Assembly (NCBI RefSeq): GCF_900111615.1
Contig: NZ_FOHU01000002.1
Location: 62,001 to 126,000, forward strand
Source of the DNA: Natronincola peptidivorans
GTDB lineage: Bacteria; Bacillota; Clostridia; Peptostreptococcales; Natronincolaceae
Direction of reading: 5' to 3'
Length of the DNA: 64,000 nt
Within the stretch, counting starts at the first letter, position 1, and each line of letters starts with the position of its first letter. The notes beneath the pieces were generated by a model. It made no database searches, had not been told where the DNA came from, and was given only the letters and a program-made list of their open reading frames with translations. Positions 25,423 to 33,642 of the stretch are shown piece by piece. The position numbers and the translations under genes were made by a program.

Positions 25423-27108
25423 ATGACAATCTTTAAAAAGCTTTTGGCTGCATTTCTAGCAATAATTATCCTAATGATAGGGATGATGATGTTTACGACC
25501 ATTAACAGTGATAGTATTTATGGTAGAAACCAGCAAATCTATGAAGATAAGGATACTATCGCTTTCTTTATTGAAAAAGAGGTAGACCATCTCAGGTGGT
25601 TAAATGGCCTTAGTAGCATGTTCATCACCGGAGAAATACCTGCTTCTGTTGATCATACTGAATGTGACTTAGGACAATGGTATTACGCCTACGAGCCAGA
25701 AGAGCATAATCATGAAATCTATATGGCGTTGGAGGCACCTCATATCAATGCCCATAGCAGTGGACACAGGGTTGTAGAACTTTTTCAGAATAATCAGGTA
25801 GAACAGGCATTGTTTACATTTCAAAATGTAACTGCTCCAGCAGTTGCAGAGGTTCAGCATAACTTAGGATTATTGCAGGAGGTTGAGAGACAAAGGGTAT
25901 TAGATCTACAGGCTGAAATTGAGGAGCTGCAAAAAAGAGGAATGATACTAAATATTGTGATAGCTGTGGCTGCTGTGATTCTGGTTATATTGATTGCATC
26001 TATCTTAAATAAGCAGATAACAGTTCCAATTTTGCTTCTATCCAATACAATCGAAAGAATGTCTAATTATGACATTACCTTTAGGGAAGATGATGAGGCA
26101 GCCAGCTATATAAATAGAAAGGATGAAATAGGAAGCATTACTAGAGCGTTGAAAAAAATGCAAGAAAATCTTGTAATGCTTATAAAAAATATATCCGATA
26201 CATCACAACAGGTGGCATCCTCCTCAGAGGAGTTAACAGCTACCAGCCAGCAATCCTCTATGGCATCGGATGAAGTAGCTAGGACGATAGAAGAAATAGC
26301 CAAAAGTGCCAATGAACAAGCAAAGGATACAGAAAGCGGTGTATTAAAAACAGACGAATTAAACAAAATCATAGAAGAAGATTTAAAGGATATGGATAGA
26401 ATCAATAATTCTGTAAATCAATTAACTATACTAAAAAACGACGGTGTAAAAACAATAAAGCAGCTAACAGAAAAAACAAATAACAGCAATGAGGCAATAA
26501 AAAACATTCATCAAAGTGCTGTAGATACCAATGAAAGTGCAGAGAAAATTGGAGAAGCTAGTAGAATCATTGAAGGGATTGCAGAGCAAACGAATTTATT
26601 GGCTTTAAATGCAGCCATAGAGGCGGCCAGAGCAGGAGAAGCTGGTAAAGGCTTTGCGGTGGTAGCTGATGAGATTCGCAAGCTGGCAGAGCAATCTACA
26701 TACTCAGTAAAGGAAATCGATGAGATGCTTAAAAAATTGCAAAGCAACTCAAAGAACGCTGTAGTTATTATGGAAAATGTTTTGTCGATTATTAAAGAGC
26801 AAGTAGAGAGTGTAAGGGTGACAGAAAACAAATTTACTGGTATCGCTGAAGAAATAGAGAAAGTGGGAGAAATCGTAGCTAAATCAGTGGAGTCAGTAAC
26901 AACAATGGATAACACTAAAAATGCCCTTGCAGATCTTATGCAGAACTTAGCAGCAATCGCTGAAGAAAATGCTGCTGGGACAGAAGAAGCTTCTGCATCT
27001 GTAGAAGAACAAACAGCTTCTATGGAGGAAATAGCTAATGCCAGCGAATCCTTAGCTAGACTAGCAGAGGAATTGCAGGAGAGTATTATGAAGTTTAAGT
27101 ATGCGTAA
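25423..27108 (+). CDS. methyl-accepting chemotaxis protein with extracytoplasmic CZB zinc domain
   Basis: The 561-residue receptor has a membrane segment (about 8-27), an external domain with the chemoreceptor zinc-binding pattern (H56-LRWL, C81-DLGQW, H107 and H111), a second membrane segment (about 175-195), a HAMP domain, and the cytoplasmic signalling hairpin with the conserved tip [26 protein letters not shown] domains bind zinc and can sense zinc or oxidants such as hypochlorous acid. They are usually cytoplasmic; here the domain is between the two membrane segments. The ATG follows AAGGGGGTAAGG. It is divergent from the XRE-B12 regulator. Confidence 0.9.
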   Translation: MTIFKKLLAAFLAIIILMIGMMMFTTINSDSIYGRNQQIYEDKDTIAFFIEKEVDHLRWLNGLSSMFITGEIPASVDHTECDLGQWYYAYEPEEHNHEIYMALEAPHINAHSSGHRVVELFQNNQVEQALFTFQNVTAPAVAEVQHNLGLLQEVERQRVLDLQAEIEELQKRGMILNIVIAVAAVILVILIASILNKQITVPILLLSNTIERMSNYDITFREDDEAASYINRKDEIGSITRALKKMQENLVMLIKNISDTSQQVASSSEELTATSQQSSMASDEVARTIEEIAKSANEQAKDTESGVLKTDELNKIIEEDLKDMDRINNSVNQLTILKNDGVKTIKQLTEKTNNSNEAIKNIHQSAVDTNESAEKIGEASRIIEGIAEQTNLLALNAAIEAARAGEAGKGFAVVADEIRKLAEQSTYSVKEIDEMLKKLQSNSKNAVVIMENVLSIIKEQVESVRVTENKFTGIAEEIEKVGEIVAKSVESVTTMDNTKNALADLMQNLAAIAEENAAGTEEASASVEEQTASMEEIANASESLARLAEELQESIMKFKYA

Positions 27109-27147
27109 GTAGATAATGAAACTATACAAGTTTTAATACAAGCATTC

Positions 27148-27195
27148 AAACAAGCAGTCAGGTATTTGATAGAAAAATACTTAGTTGCTTGTTTT
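27148..27195 (+). terminator. terminator after the chemoreceptor gene
   Basis: AAACAAGCA pairs with TGCTTGTTT, with a further inner stem GGTATTT/AAATACT, followed by TTGG. A long hairpin with modest T tail. Confidence 0.65.
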
Positions 27196-27435
27196 GGTTA
27201 TGCTGGCTGGATTTTAAAAGCTACAAGTAAGGGGCGCTTCTACAAGTTATTTATATAATGGTATAGGGTCAAACTCAAGGAAGAGCTTTTCGATTAATTA
27301 ATGAAACAAAACACAAAGATATAACGTCTAATAGGATGAGTTGGTTTTAGGAAGCTTAACTTTTCTCATTAATCCTTTGAGGGGAAATGTTTACTCCTTC
27401 CCCTCTTAGTAACATCTACCATATGGCTCATCTGC
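27196..27435. other. intergenic stretch before the dCMP deaminase gene
   Basis: No gene is visible. It contains two CTACAAGT(A/T)A copies near 27220 and 27253 and a hairpin GAGGGGAA/TTCCCCTC at 27379-27405 followed by TTAGTAAC. I cannot assign a function. Confidence 0.3.
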
Positions 27436-27464
27436 TTGTGCTTTGTCTAAAGGAGTAGTATAAT
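27436..27464 (+). promoter_or_regulatory. promoter candidate of the dCMP deaminase-wecA operon
   Basis: TTGTGC (27436-27441), 17 bases, TATAAT (27459-27464). The -10 box is perfect and the -35 box weak. A second weaker pair (TTTACT at 27496, TATGAT at 27518) lies closer to the gene. Confidence 0.5.
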
Positions 27465-27568
27465 ATGAAGTTGTAAATATTAAATTTTCATTACATTTAC
27501 TGAAACAGTTATAAAAATATGATATGATAGAAATAATGATATTGGTAAGGGACAAGGGGTTGGCGAAT

Positions 27569-28024
27569 ATGCGTCCTTCATGGGATGAGTATTACATGGA
27601 AATGGCAGAGGTGGCAAAGAAGCGTTCTACCTGTTTACGGAGACAGGTGGGAGCTGTGATTGTAAAAAATCAGAGGATTCTAGCCAGCGGCTATAATGGC
27701 GCCCCCAGCAGCATTTTGCATTGTGAGGAAGCCGGATGCTTAAGAGAAAAGCTGCAGGTACCCTCTGGAGAAAGGCATGAACTTTGTAGAGGATTGCATG
27801 CGGAACAAAACACCATCATACAAGCAGCTTTACATGGAGTAGGTATTAAAGACAGTACTATTTATGTGACCCACATGCCATGTATTATCTGTACCAAAAT
27901 GATGATTAATGCAGGTATCAAGCAATTGATATATAAGGGAGATTATCCAGATTCTTTATCACAAGAGATGCTGAAGGAAGCTGGTATAATCGTAAAAAAG
28001 TATTCTAAGGATGAAAGCAGCTAA
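27569..28024 (+). CDS. dCMP deaminase (ComEB-like cytidine/deoxycytidylate deaminase)
   Basis: A 151-residue zinc enzyme with the catalytic HAEQN motif and the zinc site PCIICTK, preceded by the second metal-binding block ILHCEEAGC typical of deoxycytidylate deaminases. It converts dCMP to dUMP for thymidylate synthesis. The start is ATG 27569 ([13 protein letters not shown]), which matches the family N-terminus and follows AAGGGG; an upstream in-frame start adds residues unlike the family. It is followed by a WecA-like gene 16 bases on. Confidence 0.93.
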   Translation: MRPSWDEYYMEMAEVAKKRSTCLRRQVGAVIVKNQRILASGYNGAPSSILHCEEAGCLREKLQVPSGERHELCRGLHAEQNTIIQAALHGVGIKDSTIYVTHMPCIICTKMMINAGIKQLIYKGDYPDSLSQEMLKEAGIIVKKYSKDESS

Positions 28025-28040
28025 AGAATGGAGTGGAAGA

Positions 28041-29111
28041 ATGGATTATTATATTTTAGGATTTCTTATAGCCATGGTGATCTCCTATATGCTGACGCCT
28101 TATGCAAAAAAATTAGCATATAAAATAGGAGCTATTGATGTTCCTAAGGATAATAGAAGAGTGCATAAAAAACCCATGCCTAGATTAGGTGGATTAGCAA
28201 TATATATAGCTCTTGTAGTTGGCATCTTGGTTATGGCATCTATAGGGAAGAATATTTTACCTATTACTAGTGAATTAATAGGGATATTGATAGGCGCCAC
28301 TATTATTGTAGCTATAGGTATTATAGACGACTCTAAACAAATATCAGCCAAATATAAGCTTTTGGGACAGATTTTGGCGGCAATTATTGTTGTTTACAGC
28401 GGTGTGAGGATAGAGTTTATAACCAACATTCTTAACAAGACTACTGGAATGTCTGGACTAGGGAAACTAAGCATACCTTTAACCATCTTTTGGATTGTAG
28501 GTATAACCAATACAGTGAATTTAATAGATGGTTTAGATGGTTTAGCAGCAGGAGTTTCCTCTATAGCTGCCTTATCCTTAGCCTATGTAGCTTTTTTAAA
28601 TCCTGAAACCCCGGTGGGGATATCCATTATCCTTATTATTTTAGCTGGATCTTTACTAGGATTTTTGCCCTATAACTTTAATCCAGCACAAATATTTATG
28701 GGAGATACAGGCTCTTTATTGGTAGGGTTTATCTTGGCCACTGTATCTGTAGAAGGGGTTATTAAAAGTGCCACCACCATTGCTGTGGCTATTCCTGTTT
28801 TAGCTTTAGGGGTACCAATCTTTGATACAACCTTTGCCATCGTAAGAAGACTTGTGAACAAGAGACCTATTATGGAGGCGGATAAAGGACATCTTCATCA
28901 CAGACTCTTAGAACATGGCTTAAGTCAAAGACAAACGGTAGTGGTTCTATACATTATCAGCATGATGCTGGGAGCCAGTGCTATAGCTGTATCCCATACA
29001 AATAGAGTAACAGCTTATCTAATAATCGTGACAGTAGCCTACTGCGTTTTCCTTGGGGCCGTCAGGATTGGATTGGTAAAGAAAACCCAAGAGACAAAGG
29101 CCAACTCCTAG
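28041..29111 (+). CDS. wecA: UDP-GlcNAc:undecaprenyl-phosphate GlcNAc-1-phosphate transferase (WecA/TagO)
   Basis: A 356-residue membrane enzyme with about eleven segments and the polyprenyl-phosphate transferase motifs DNRRVHKKPMPRLGG, IIDDSKQ, NTVNLIDGLDGLAAG, FMGDTGS and the HLHHRL loop. It makes the first lipid-linked intermediate of teichoic acid or surface polysaccharide synthesis on the inner membrane face. MraY is excluded by the HLHHR loop and lineage features. ATG 28041 follows GGAGTGG. wecB, which supplies ManNAc from the same precursor, lies 8.6 kb downstream, separated by the second accessory block. Confidence 0.92.
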   Translation: MDYYILGFLIAMVISYMLTPYAKKLAYKIGAIDVPKDNRRVHKKPMPRLGGLAIYIALVVGILVMASIGKNILPITSELIGILIGATIIVAIGIIDDSKQISAKYKLLGQILAAIIVVYSGVRIEFITNILNKTTGMSGLGKLSIPLTIFWIVGITNTVNLIDGLDGLAAGVSSIAALSLAYVAFLNPETPVGISIILIILAGSLLGFLPYNFNPAQIFMGDTGSLLVGFILATVSVEGVIKSATTIAVAIPVLALGVPIFDTTFAIVRRLVNKRPIMEADKGHLHHRLLEHGLSQRQTVVVLYIISMMLGASAIAVSHTNRVTAYLIIVTVAYCVFLGAVRIGLVKKTQETKANS

Positions 29112-29146
29112 TATTTAAAAGTTAATGAGTAATGAATGACAACATG

Positions 29147-29169
29147 GGTATATTATTATAGAATATACC
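29147..29169. promoter_or_regulatory. inverted repeat next to the DUF3870 gene promoter, candidate operator
   Basis: GGTATATT (29147-29154) and AATATACC (29162-29169) are exact inverted arms around seven bases; ACAAC and GTTGT extend the symmetry outwards. It ends two bases before the -35 box. Similar in size and half-site to the palindromes before nhaC and the chemoreceptor gene. Confidence 0.55.
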
Positions 29170-29171
29170 AG

Positions 29172-29200
29172 TTGTAATTTTTCTTTGCAAGGTATATAAT
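29172..29200 (+). promoter_or_regulatory. promoter of the DUF3870-like gene
   Basis: TTGTAA (29172-29177), 17 bases, TATAAT (29195-29200); 36 bases before the GTG start. Confidence 0.7.
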
Positions 29201-29235
29201 TAAGTTGAGAAAAATTAACCATTTGCGGTGATATT

Positions 29236-29577
29236 GTGAAATACTATGATGAAGATACAGTATATTTTATTTCTTATGCCAAGCTACCTACAGACATTCC
29301 AGCGGCCGCATTGCATAAAGTGGTGGGAATAGGTTTAATTATTAATATTGTGACTGGTAGAATCGTTGATGTTTCTTGTACATTACTTACCCAAGAGGCA
29401 AAGGATTTTATGAAATCTATACTGATTGGGCGAAACCTGCACGAGGAAGATATTGACGATCTTATCAACACCATTAAACTAAGGTACCATGGCTATGCAC
29501 AAAAGGCAGTATGTGTAGCCATCAAAGGCAGTATTGAACGCTACAACACATGGAAGCAAGAACAGATAAAAAAATAG
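29236..29577 (+). CDS. DUF3870-like protein
   Basis: A 113-residue cytoplasmic protein. It resembles the DUF3870 family (SYAKLPTDIPA, VVGIGLIINIVTGRIVDVSCTLLT, a C-terminal RYHGYAQKAVCVAIKGSIERYN). The family has no established function and is often found next to amino-acid catabolic genes and regulators in Clostridia and Bacilli. GTG start after GCGGTGAT. It precedes the aminotransferase and beta-keto acid cleavage enzyme genes and may be linked to that pathway. Family call is from recognition, not search. Confidence 0.7.
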   Translation: MKYYDEDTVYFISYAKLPTDIPAAALHKVVGIGLIINIVTGRIVDVSCTLLTQEAKDFMKSILIGRNLHEEDIDDLINTIKLRYHGYAQKAVCVAIKGSIERYNTWKQEQIKK

Positions 29578-29630
29578 AACTGACTGCTTTTCTTACAACG
29601 ATTGTGTAACCCATGATTGTTAAGTAAGTA

Positions 29631-29707
29631 AAACCCAGTATAATTATACCTATTATTTTTCCACACCAAAATTTGGCTGGATAAGTAGGCATTATTATAG
29701 TGGGTTT
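29631..29707 (+). terminator. long hairpin ending in a T run before the aminotransferase gene
   Basis: AAACCCA (29631-29637) pairs with TGGGTTT (29701-29707), with inner pairing of TATAAT/ATTATA and an inner CCAAA/TTTGG stem, followed by Ts. It can end the DUF3870 gene transcript, or serve as an attenuator in the leader of the aminotransferase gene, 52 bases further on. Confidence 0.7.
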
Positions 29708-29758
29708 TTTCTATAAACAAAATAATTTTTAAATAATAATATAAAGGGAGGTTTTTTC

Positions 29759-31129
29759 ATGAGTGCTAACAAGGCTCCTAAGAATCATGTTTTTTACAGA
29801 AATCAAAACTGGCATTACCCAAGAATTCAAAAAGGTGAAGGGGTTTACCTTTTTGGAGAAGATGGCAAAAAGTATTTAGATGCTTGCTCTGGTTCAGCTG
29901 TTGCCAATATTGGTCATGGCAATAAGGAAATTGCACAGTTTGCTAAGGAACAGATTGAGCGAGTTGCCTTTACCCATTTATCTAGATGGACAGTAGATGT
30001 CATTGAAGATTGTGCAGCAAAGGTATGTGAATGGGCACCTGGAGATTTAAATCATGTCTACTTTGTTTCCGGCGGTTCAGAGGCTACAGAGACAGCAATG
30101 AAGATGGCAAGACAGTACTACATTGAAAGAGACGGGAAAAAGTCCTCAAAATGGAAAATTATCTCTAAATGGGATTCCTATCATGGCAATACCTTAGGGG
30201 CTTTATCCATGACTGGACATCCAGGACGTAGAAAGTATTATGACCCTATGCTGGCAAATTTCCCTAAAATCCCACAGTTTTATCATTACAGGAATCCATG
30301 GGGATGTAAAACATTAGAAGAAACCAGTATTAAAGCTGCAGAGGCTTTGGAAGCAGAAATACTAAAGCAGGGTGCAGACAATATCGCAGCCTTTATCACA
30401 GAGCCAGTAGTAGGCTCGGCAATACCAGGAGTGCATCCTGAAAAAATTTATTTCCAAATGGTAAGAGAGATTTGTAATAAATATGATATTCTGTTGATTG
30501 TAGATGAGGTAATGGCTGGGTTCGGAAGAACTGGAGAAAAATTTGCTGTAAATCATTTTGATACAGTACCAGACATTATTGTTTGTGCTAAAGGTATGAG
30601 TGCTGGGTATACACCAATGGGAGCAACCATCTGTAACGAGGAAATTTTTGAAACCATTATGGTGAAGGGCTCAGGAAACTTTATACATGGTCATACCTAT
30701 GCCAGCAACCCATTATCCTGTGGTATTTCCTTAAAGGTACTAGAGATTGTTGAAAGAGAAAACTACTTAGACAATGCTAAGGTACAGGGTAAATACTTTA
30801 TGGAGAAGCTTAATGAGCTGTATAAATATCCTATCATCGGAGATGTTCGAGGAGTAGGACTGATGGCAGGCCTAGAGTTTGTTAAGGATCAAGAGACAAA
30901 AGAACCTTTTGAAACCAGTGAAAATGTAAAAGGCAAATTCACTGTGAATTGTTTAGCAGAAGGAATCGTACCTTATCCAGGTGGAGGCTCAGCAGACGGG
31001 GTAAGAGGAGACGATACTTTATTAGCACCGCCAATCAACATTACAAGAGAAGAGGTTGACGAGCTGTTTACAGGACTAGAGAAAGCCATTGCAAAAACCT
31101 GTGACGATGTGCTGGGAGTTAAGGCTTAA
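29759..31129 (+). CDS. class III pyridoxal-phosphate aminotransferase
   Basis: A 456-residue fold-type I enzyme. Visible are the cofactor segment VSGGSEATETAMKMARQYY, SYHGNTLGALSMTG, LIVDEVMAGFGRTG with the cofactor-binding Asp, and the catalytic lysine in VCAKGMSAGYTPMG, followed by FIHGHTYASNPLSC. The group transfers amino groups from omega-, beta- or gamma-amino acids to a keto acid. The next gene is a beta-keto acid cleavage enzyme, so a beta-amino acid giving a beta-keto acid is a reasonable substrate guess. ATG follows AGGGAGGTTTTTTC. Confidence 0.9.
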   Translation: MSANKAPKNHVFYRNQNWHYPRIQKGEGVYLFGEDGKKYLDACSGSAVANIGHGNKEIAQFAKEQIERVAFTHLSRWTVDVIEDCAAKVCEWAPGDLNHVYFVSGGSEATETAMKMARQYYIERDGKKSSKWKIISKWDSYHGNTLGALSMTGHPGRRKYYDPMLANFPKIPQFYHYRNPWGCKTLEETSIKAAEALEAEILKQGADNIAAFITEPVVGSAIPGVHPEKIYFQMVREICNKYDILLIVDEVMAGFGRTGEKFAVNHFDTVPDIIVCAKGMSAGYTPMGATICNEEIFETIMVKGSGNFIHGHTYASNPLSCGISLKVLEIVERENYLDNAKVQGKYFMEKLNELYKYPIIGDVRGVGLMAGLEFVKDQETKEPFETSENVKGKFTVNCLAEGIVPYPGGGSADGVRGDDTLLAPPINITREEVDELFTGLEKAIAKTCDDVLGVKA

Positions 31130-31133
31130 CAAT

Positions 31134-31199
31134 AAATGGAAAATGAAGAATGAAGAATTTACATTTTTCATTATAAATTTTAAATTCCGCCACAGGCGG
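31134..31199. repeat. intergenic inverted-repeat element, short copy
   Basis: The arm AATGAAGAATG pairs with CATTTTTCATT (one wobble); a terminal hairpin CCGCC-ACA-GGCGG (31187-31199) abuts the ribosome site AAAGGAGGGG of the next gene. One of several related elements in the window. Confidence 0.6.
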
Positions 31200-31218
31200 T
31201 AAAGGAGGGGGATTATAC

Positions 31219-32034
31219 ATGGAAAAATTAATTATAACCATAGCACCTACCGGAAACGTACCTACAAAGGAACTAAATCCTAATACACCCATTACAGCAG
31301 ATGAAATCGTAGAAACTGTGAAAAAATGTAGAGAATTGGGGGCATCTATAGCACATCTACATGTTAGAGATGAAGCAGGCCAGCCAACCAGTGATAGAGG
31401 ATTATTTAAAGAGGTAGTAGATAAAATCCATGAAGAAAAGATGGACGTAATCACTCAATTATCAACAGGAGCCAGAGGTGGCGGCAATACACCAGAGTGG
31501 AGAAGTCAGATGTTAGATTTAAATATTGAGATGGCCAGCCTTGCTACTGGATCTTCAAACTTTCCTAACGCTGTCAATGCCAATGCACCAGAGCTTATTC
31601 AACATTTAATCAACACCATGAAGGAAAATGGTGTGAAACCAGAGATCGAAGCCTTTGACATGGGTATGATTGATAACGCTAGATATCTAATGAAAAAAGG
31701 AATTTTAGAAGGTCCATTGCACTTTAACCTAGTAATGAATGTACCGGGATCAATAGCGGGAACCCCTAGAAACCTGATCCATATGGTAGAAAGCCTGCCG
31801 CCAGATTCCACATGGTCCGTAACTGCTATCGGGAAAGCCCATGTACCACTACTAACCATGGCTATTGCAATGGGTGGACATGTAAGAACAGGTCTAGAGG
31901 ATATATTAGAAATAAGAAAAGGTGTACCCGCCAGCAATGAAATGCTGATGGAACGAGTAGTAGGAATCGCCAAAGCAGTAGGAAGAGAAATAGCAACACC
32001 AGAGGAAGCAAGAAAAATCCTAAGCCTAAAATAA
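31219..32034 (+). CDS. beta-keto acid cleavage enzyme (BKACE/Kce family)
   Basis: A 271-residue zinc-dependent TIM-barrel enzyme with the family marks ITIAPTGN, ASIAHLHVRD (metal-binding HLH), STGARGG, IEAFDMGM, NLVMNVPGSIAGT and GGHVRTGLED. Family members condense a beta-keto acid with acetyl-CoA and split it into acetoacetate and a new CoA ester; the founder acts on 3-keto-5-aminohexanoate in lysine fermentation. No other lysine-fermentation genes are present, so the natural substrate is open. Together with the aminotransferase it suggests degradation of a beta- or gamma-amino acid. The ATG is ten bases after AAAGGAGGGG. Confidence 0.92.
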   Translation: MEKLIITIAPTGNVPTKELNPNTPITADEIVETVKKCRELGASIAHLHVRDEAGQPTSDRGLFKEVVDKIHEEKMDVITQLSTGARGGGNTPEWRSQMLDLNIEMASLATGSSNFPNAVNANAPELIQHLINTMKENGVKPEIEAFDMGMIDNARYLMKKGILEGPLHFNLVMNVPGSIAGTPRNLIHMVESLPPDSTWSVTAIGKAHVPLLTMAIAMGGHVRTGLEDILEIRKGVPASNEMLMERVVGIAKAVGREIATPEEARKILSLK

Positions 32035-32042
32035 ATCCTCAA

Positions 32043-32067
32043 GGGACGGGGAACAGAGATGTGTCCC
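32043..32067. repeat. REP-like palindromic motif, copy 1
   Basis: GGGAC at 32043 and GTCCC ending 32067 bound a GC-rich motif (GGGACGGGGAAC...TGTCCC) that stands out in AT-rich DNA. A related motif lies at 32191-32214. Motifs of this form recur widely in Clostridia genomes. Confidence 0.5.
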
Positions 32068-32106
32068 AGCAAAAAAACATAAAAATAGCAATGCATTGAA
32101 AGAATG

Positions 32107-32140
32107 AGGGAGAACACTTAGTAAAAGTGTTCTCTCTTTT
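32107..32140 (+). terminator. terminator after the beta-keto acid cleavage enzyme gene
   Basis: AGAACACTT pairs with AAGTGTTCT, extended by purine/pyrimidine pairs, followed by CTCTTTT. Confidence 0.8.
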
Positions 32141-32190
32141 AGTTTAGGTCAAAATATAAGCACTAGATGCAGAAGAAAACAGAGGTTAGA

Positions 32191-32214
32191 GGGACAAAGA
32201 ACCGTCCCCTGTCC
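32191..32214. repeat. REP-like palindromic motif, copy 2
   Basis: GGGACAAAGAACC and the following GTCCCCTGTCC form the same type of GC-rich motif as at 32043-32067, in the opposite orientation, with a T run after it. Confidence 0.5.
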
Positions 32215-32239
32215 TTTTTGTTTTTTTGTGGAAAAAGCA

Positions 32240-32268
32240 TTGAAGAAAGAAGGTAGAAGAAGTATAAT
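32240..32268 (+). promoter_or_regulatory. promoter of the TetR-ABC exporter operon
   Basis: TTGAAG (32240-32245), 17 bases, TATAAT (32263-32268). The -10 box is perfect. Confidence 0.65.
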
Positions 32269-32279
32269 AAAATTATACT
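32261..32279. promoter_or_regulatory. TetR operator candidate overlapping the -10 box
   Basis: AGTATAATAAAATTATACT is a perfect palindrome with 8-base arms and a 3-base centre. It covers the -10 box and the likely start site, as expected for an autorepressing TetR protein. A half-site AGTATAA follows at 32285. Confidence 0.7.
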
Positions 32280-32338
32280 CAACAAGTATAAAAGTACAAA
32301 TTTGTCCAATTTTTTTTGTGGCTGTAGGAGGTGGCAAA

Positions 32339-32929
32339 ATGACTACACAGAGTGAGATAAAATATAATCGGTTGATGGAAAAGGCAGAGGAGCTTTTTAC
32401 AAAGATAGGCTATAAAGCGGTTTCCATGGATGAGATTGCAGAGGCAGCAGGGATTAGCAAGATGACAATTTACAAGCATTTTTCATCAAAAGAAGAGCTT
32501 TTTATAAAAGTAATCCTATCTATTCTGGATAGAAATACTGTCATGCTTGAAGAAGATATGAAAAAGATACCAGGAACGCTAAAGAAAATAGATCATCTAA
32601 TGAAGTATAATGTGGAGATGTCAAGGCAGTACTCTCTGGCTTTTTATAAGGATATCATGGGGAGTCCTCCCATCATGGAAAAGGTAATGAAGGAAAAATA
32701 CAGAGTCAGCAGGGTTTTCTTTCAGAAGATCATTACAGATGGGGTAAGAAAGGGAGAGATAAGGGAGGTCAATGTAGATTTTATGACAGATATGCTGATC
32801 ATGCTTATTGGGGTCTTCGGAGATAAATATTTTGATAAAATCACTTCAAAGGAAGAAATAGAAGCTGCAACAAGAGACTTTTATGATTTTCTTAAGTATG
32901 GCCTATTAGGGGAAAAAGAGGTGGAATAA
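32339..32929 (+). CDS. TetR/AcrR family transcriptional regulator
   Basis: A 196-residue regulator with the N-terminal TetR helix-turn-helix (AEELFTKIGYKAVSMDEIAEAAGISKMTIYKHFSSKEELF) and an all-helical ligand-binding C-terminus. It heads an operon with an ABC exporter and probably represses it until an exported compound binds. Start ATG 32339 is five bases after AGGAGGTGG; the frame is open upstream but that part overlaps the promoter. The stop is two bases before the ABC ATPase gene. Confidence 0.9.
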   Translation: MTTQSEIKYNRLMEKAEELFTKIGYKAVSMDEIAEAAGISKMTIYKHFSSKEELFIKVILSILDRNTVMLEEDMKKIPGTLKKIDHLMKYNVEMSRQYSLAFYKDIMGSPPIMEKVMKEKYRVSRVFFQKIITDGVRKGEIREVNVDFMTDMLIMLIGVFGDKYFDKITSKEEIEAATRDFYDFLKYGLLGEKEVE

Positions 32930-32931
32930 GG

Positions 32932-33642
32932 ATGGATAGGAACATAATTATGAAGACGGAAAAAATCAGCAAGATCTATCAAATGGGAGAGGTCCAGGTG
33001 GCAGCCATCAAGGATGTAGATCTCCAATTATATGAAGGAGAGTTTGTTGTCATATTAGGCCCCAGTGGTTCCGGCAAAAGTACACTACTAAATGTAATAG
33101 GCGGAATGGACCTACCTACAGAAGGCAAGGTATTTATGCAGGGTGAGGATATCACAGACTATAATGATAAGAAGCTAACTGCTTATAGAAGGGAAAAAAT
33201 AGGTTTTGTTTTTCAGTTTTATAATTTAATGAACAATTTAACCGCCAAAGAAAATGTGGAGCTGGCTACAGAAATCTGCAAAGAAGCTCTCAATATTGAT
33301 GAGGTGCTGGAGGCTGTGGGATTGGGAGATAGAAAGGAACATTTTCCAGCTCAGATGAGTGGTGGTGAACAGCAAAGGGTGGCCATTGCTAGAGCAGTGG
33401 CAAAAAATCCAGCCCTGCTATTATGTGATGAACCTACTGGAGCTTTAGATTTTGAGACAGGAATAAAGACCCTATCTCTATTAAAAAAAATCAACCAAGA
33501 TTTTAATAAGACGGTGGTGATCATTACTCATAATGTACCTATTGGTGAAATGGCAGACAGAGTAATTAAAATGAGAAGTGGAGAAATTATTGAGGAGACT
33601 ATAAATACCAATCCAATTGACCCTGAAGGGATTGAATGGTGA
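32932..33642 (+). CDS. ABC transporter ATP-binding protein (MacB/LolD type)
   Basis: A 236-residue ATPase with Walker A GPSGSGKST, the Q-loop FVFQFYNL, signature MSGGEQQR (Leu to Met variant) and Walker B LLLCDEPTGALD. This sequence type partners FtsX-like permeases in export or mechanotransmission rather than import. It is followed by the permease with a 7-base overlap and by a membrane-fusion protein, giving a complete tripartite-like exporter in a Gram-positive cell. Confidence 0.93.
   Translation: MDRNIIMKTEKISKIYQMGEVQVAAIKDVDLQLYEGEFVVILGPSGSGKSTLLNVIGGMDLPTEGKVFMQGEDITDYNDKKLTAYRREKIGFVFQFYNLMNNLTAKENVELATEICKEALNIDEVLEAVGLGDRKEHFPAQMSGGEQQRVAIARAVAKNPALLLCDEPTGALDFETGIKTLSLLKKINQDFNKTVVIITHNVPIGEMADRVIKMRSGEIIEETINTNPIDPEGIEW

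Noticed and set aside
26511-27149. 212-codon minus-strand open frame inside the chemoreceptor gene
   Set aside because: It is a shadow of the repetitive coiled-coil codons; the plus-strand protein is unambiguous.
31599-32117. 172-codon minus-strand open frame over the BKACE gene
   Set aside because: It is antisense to a clearly conserved enzyme and has no ribosome site or family resemblance.
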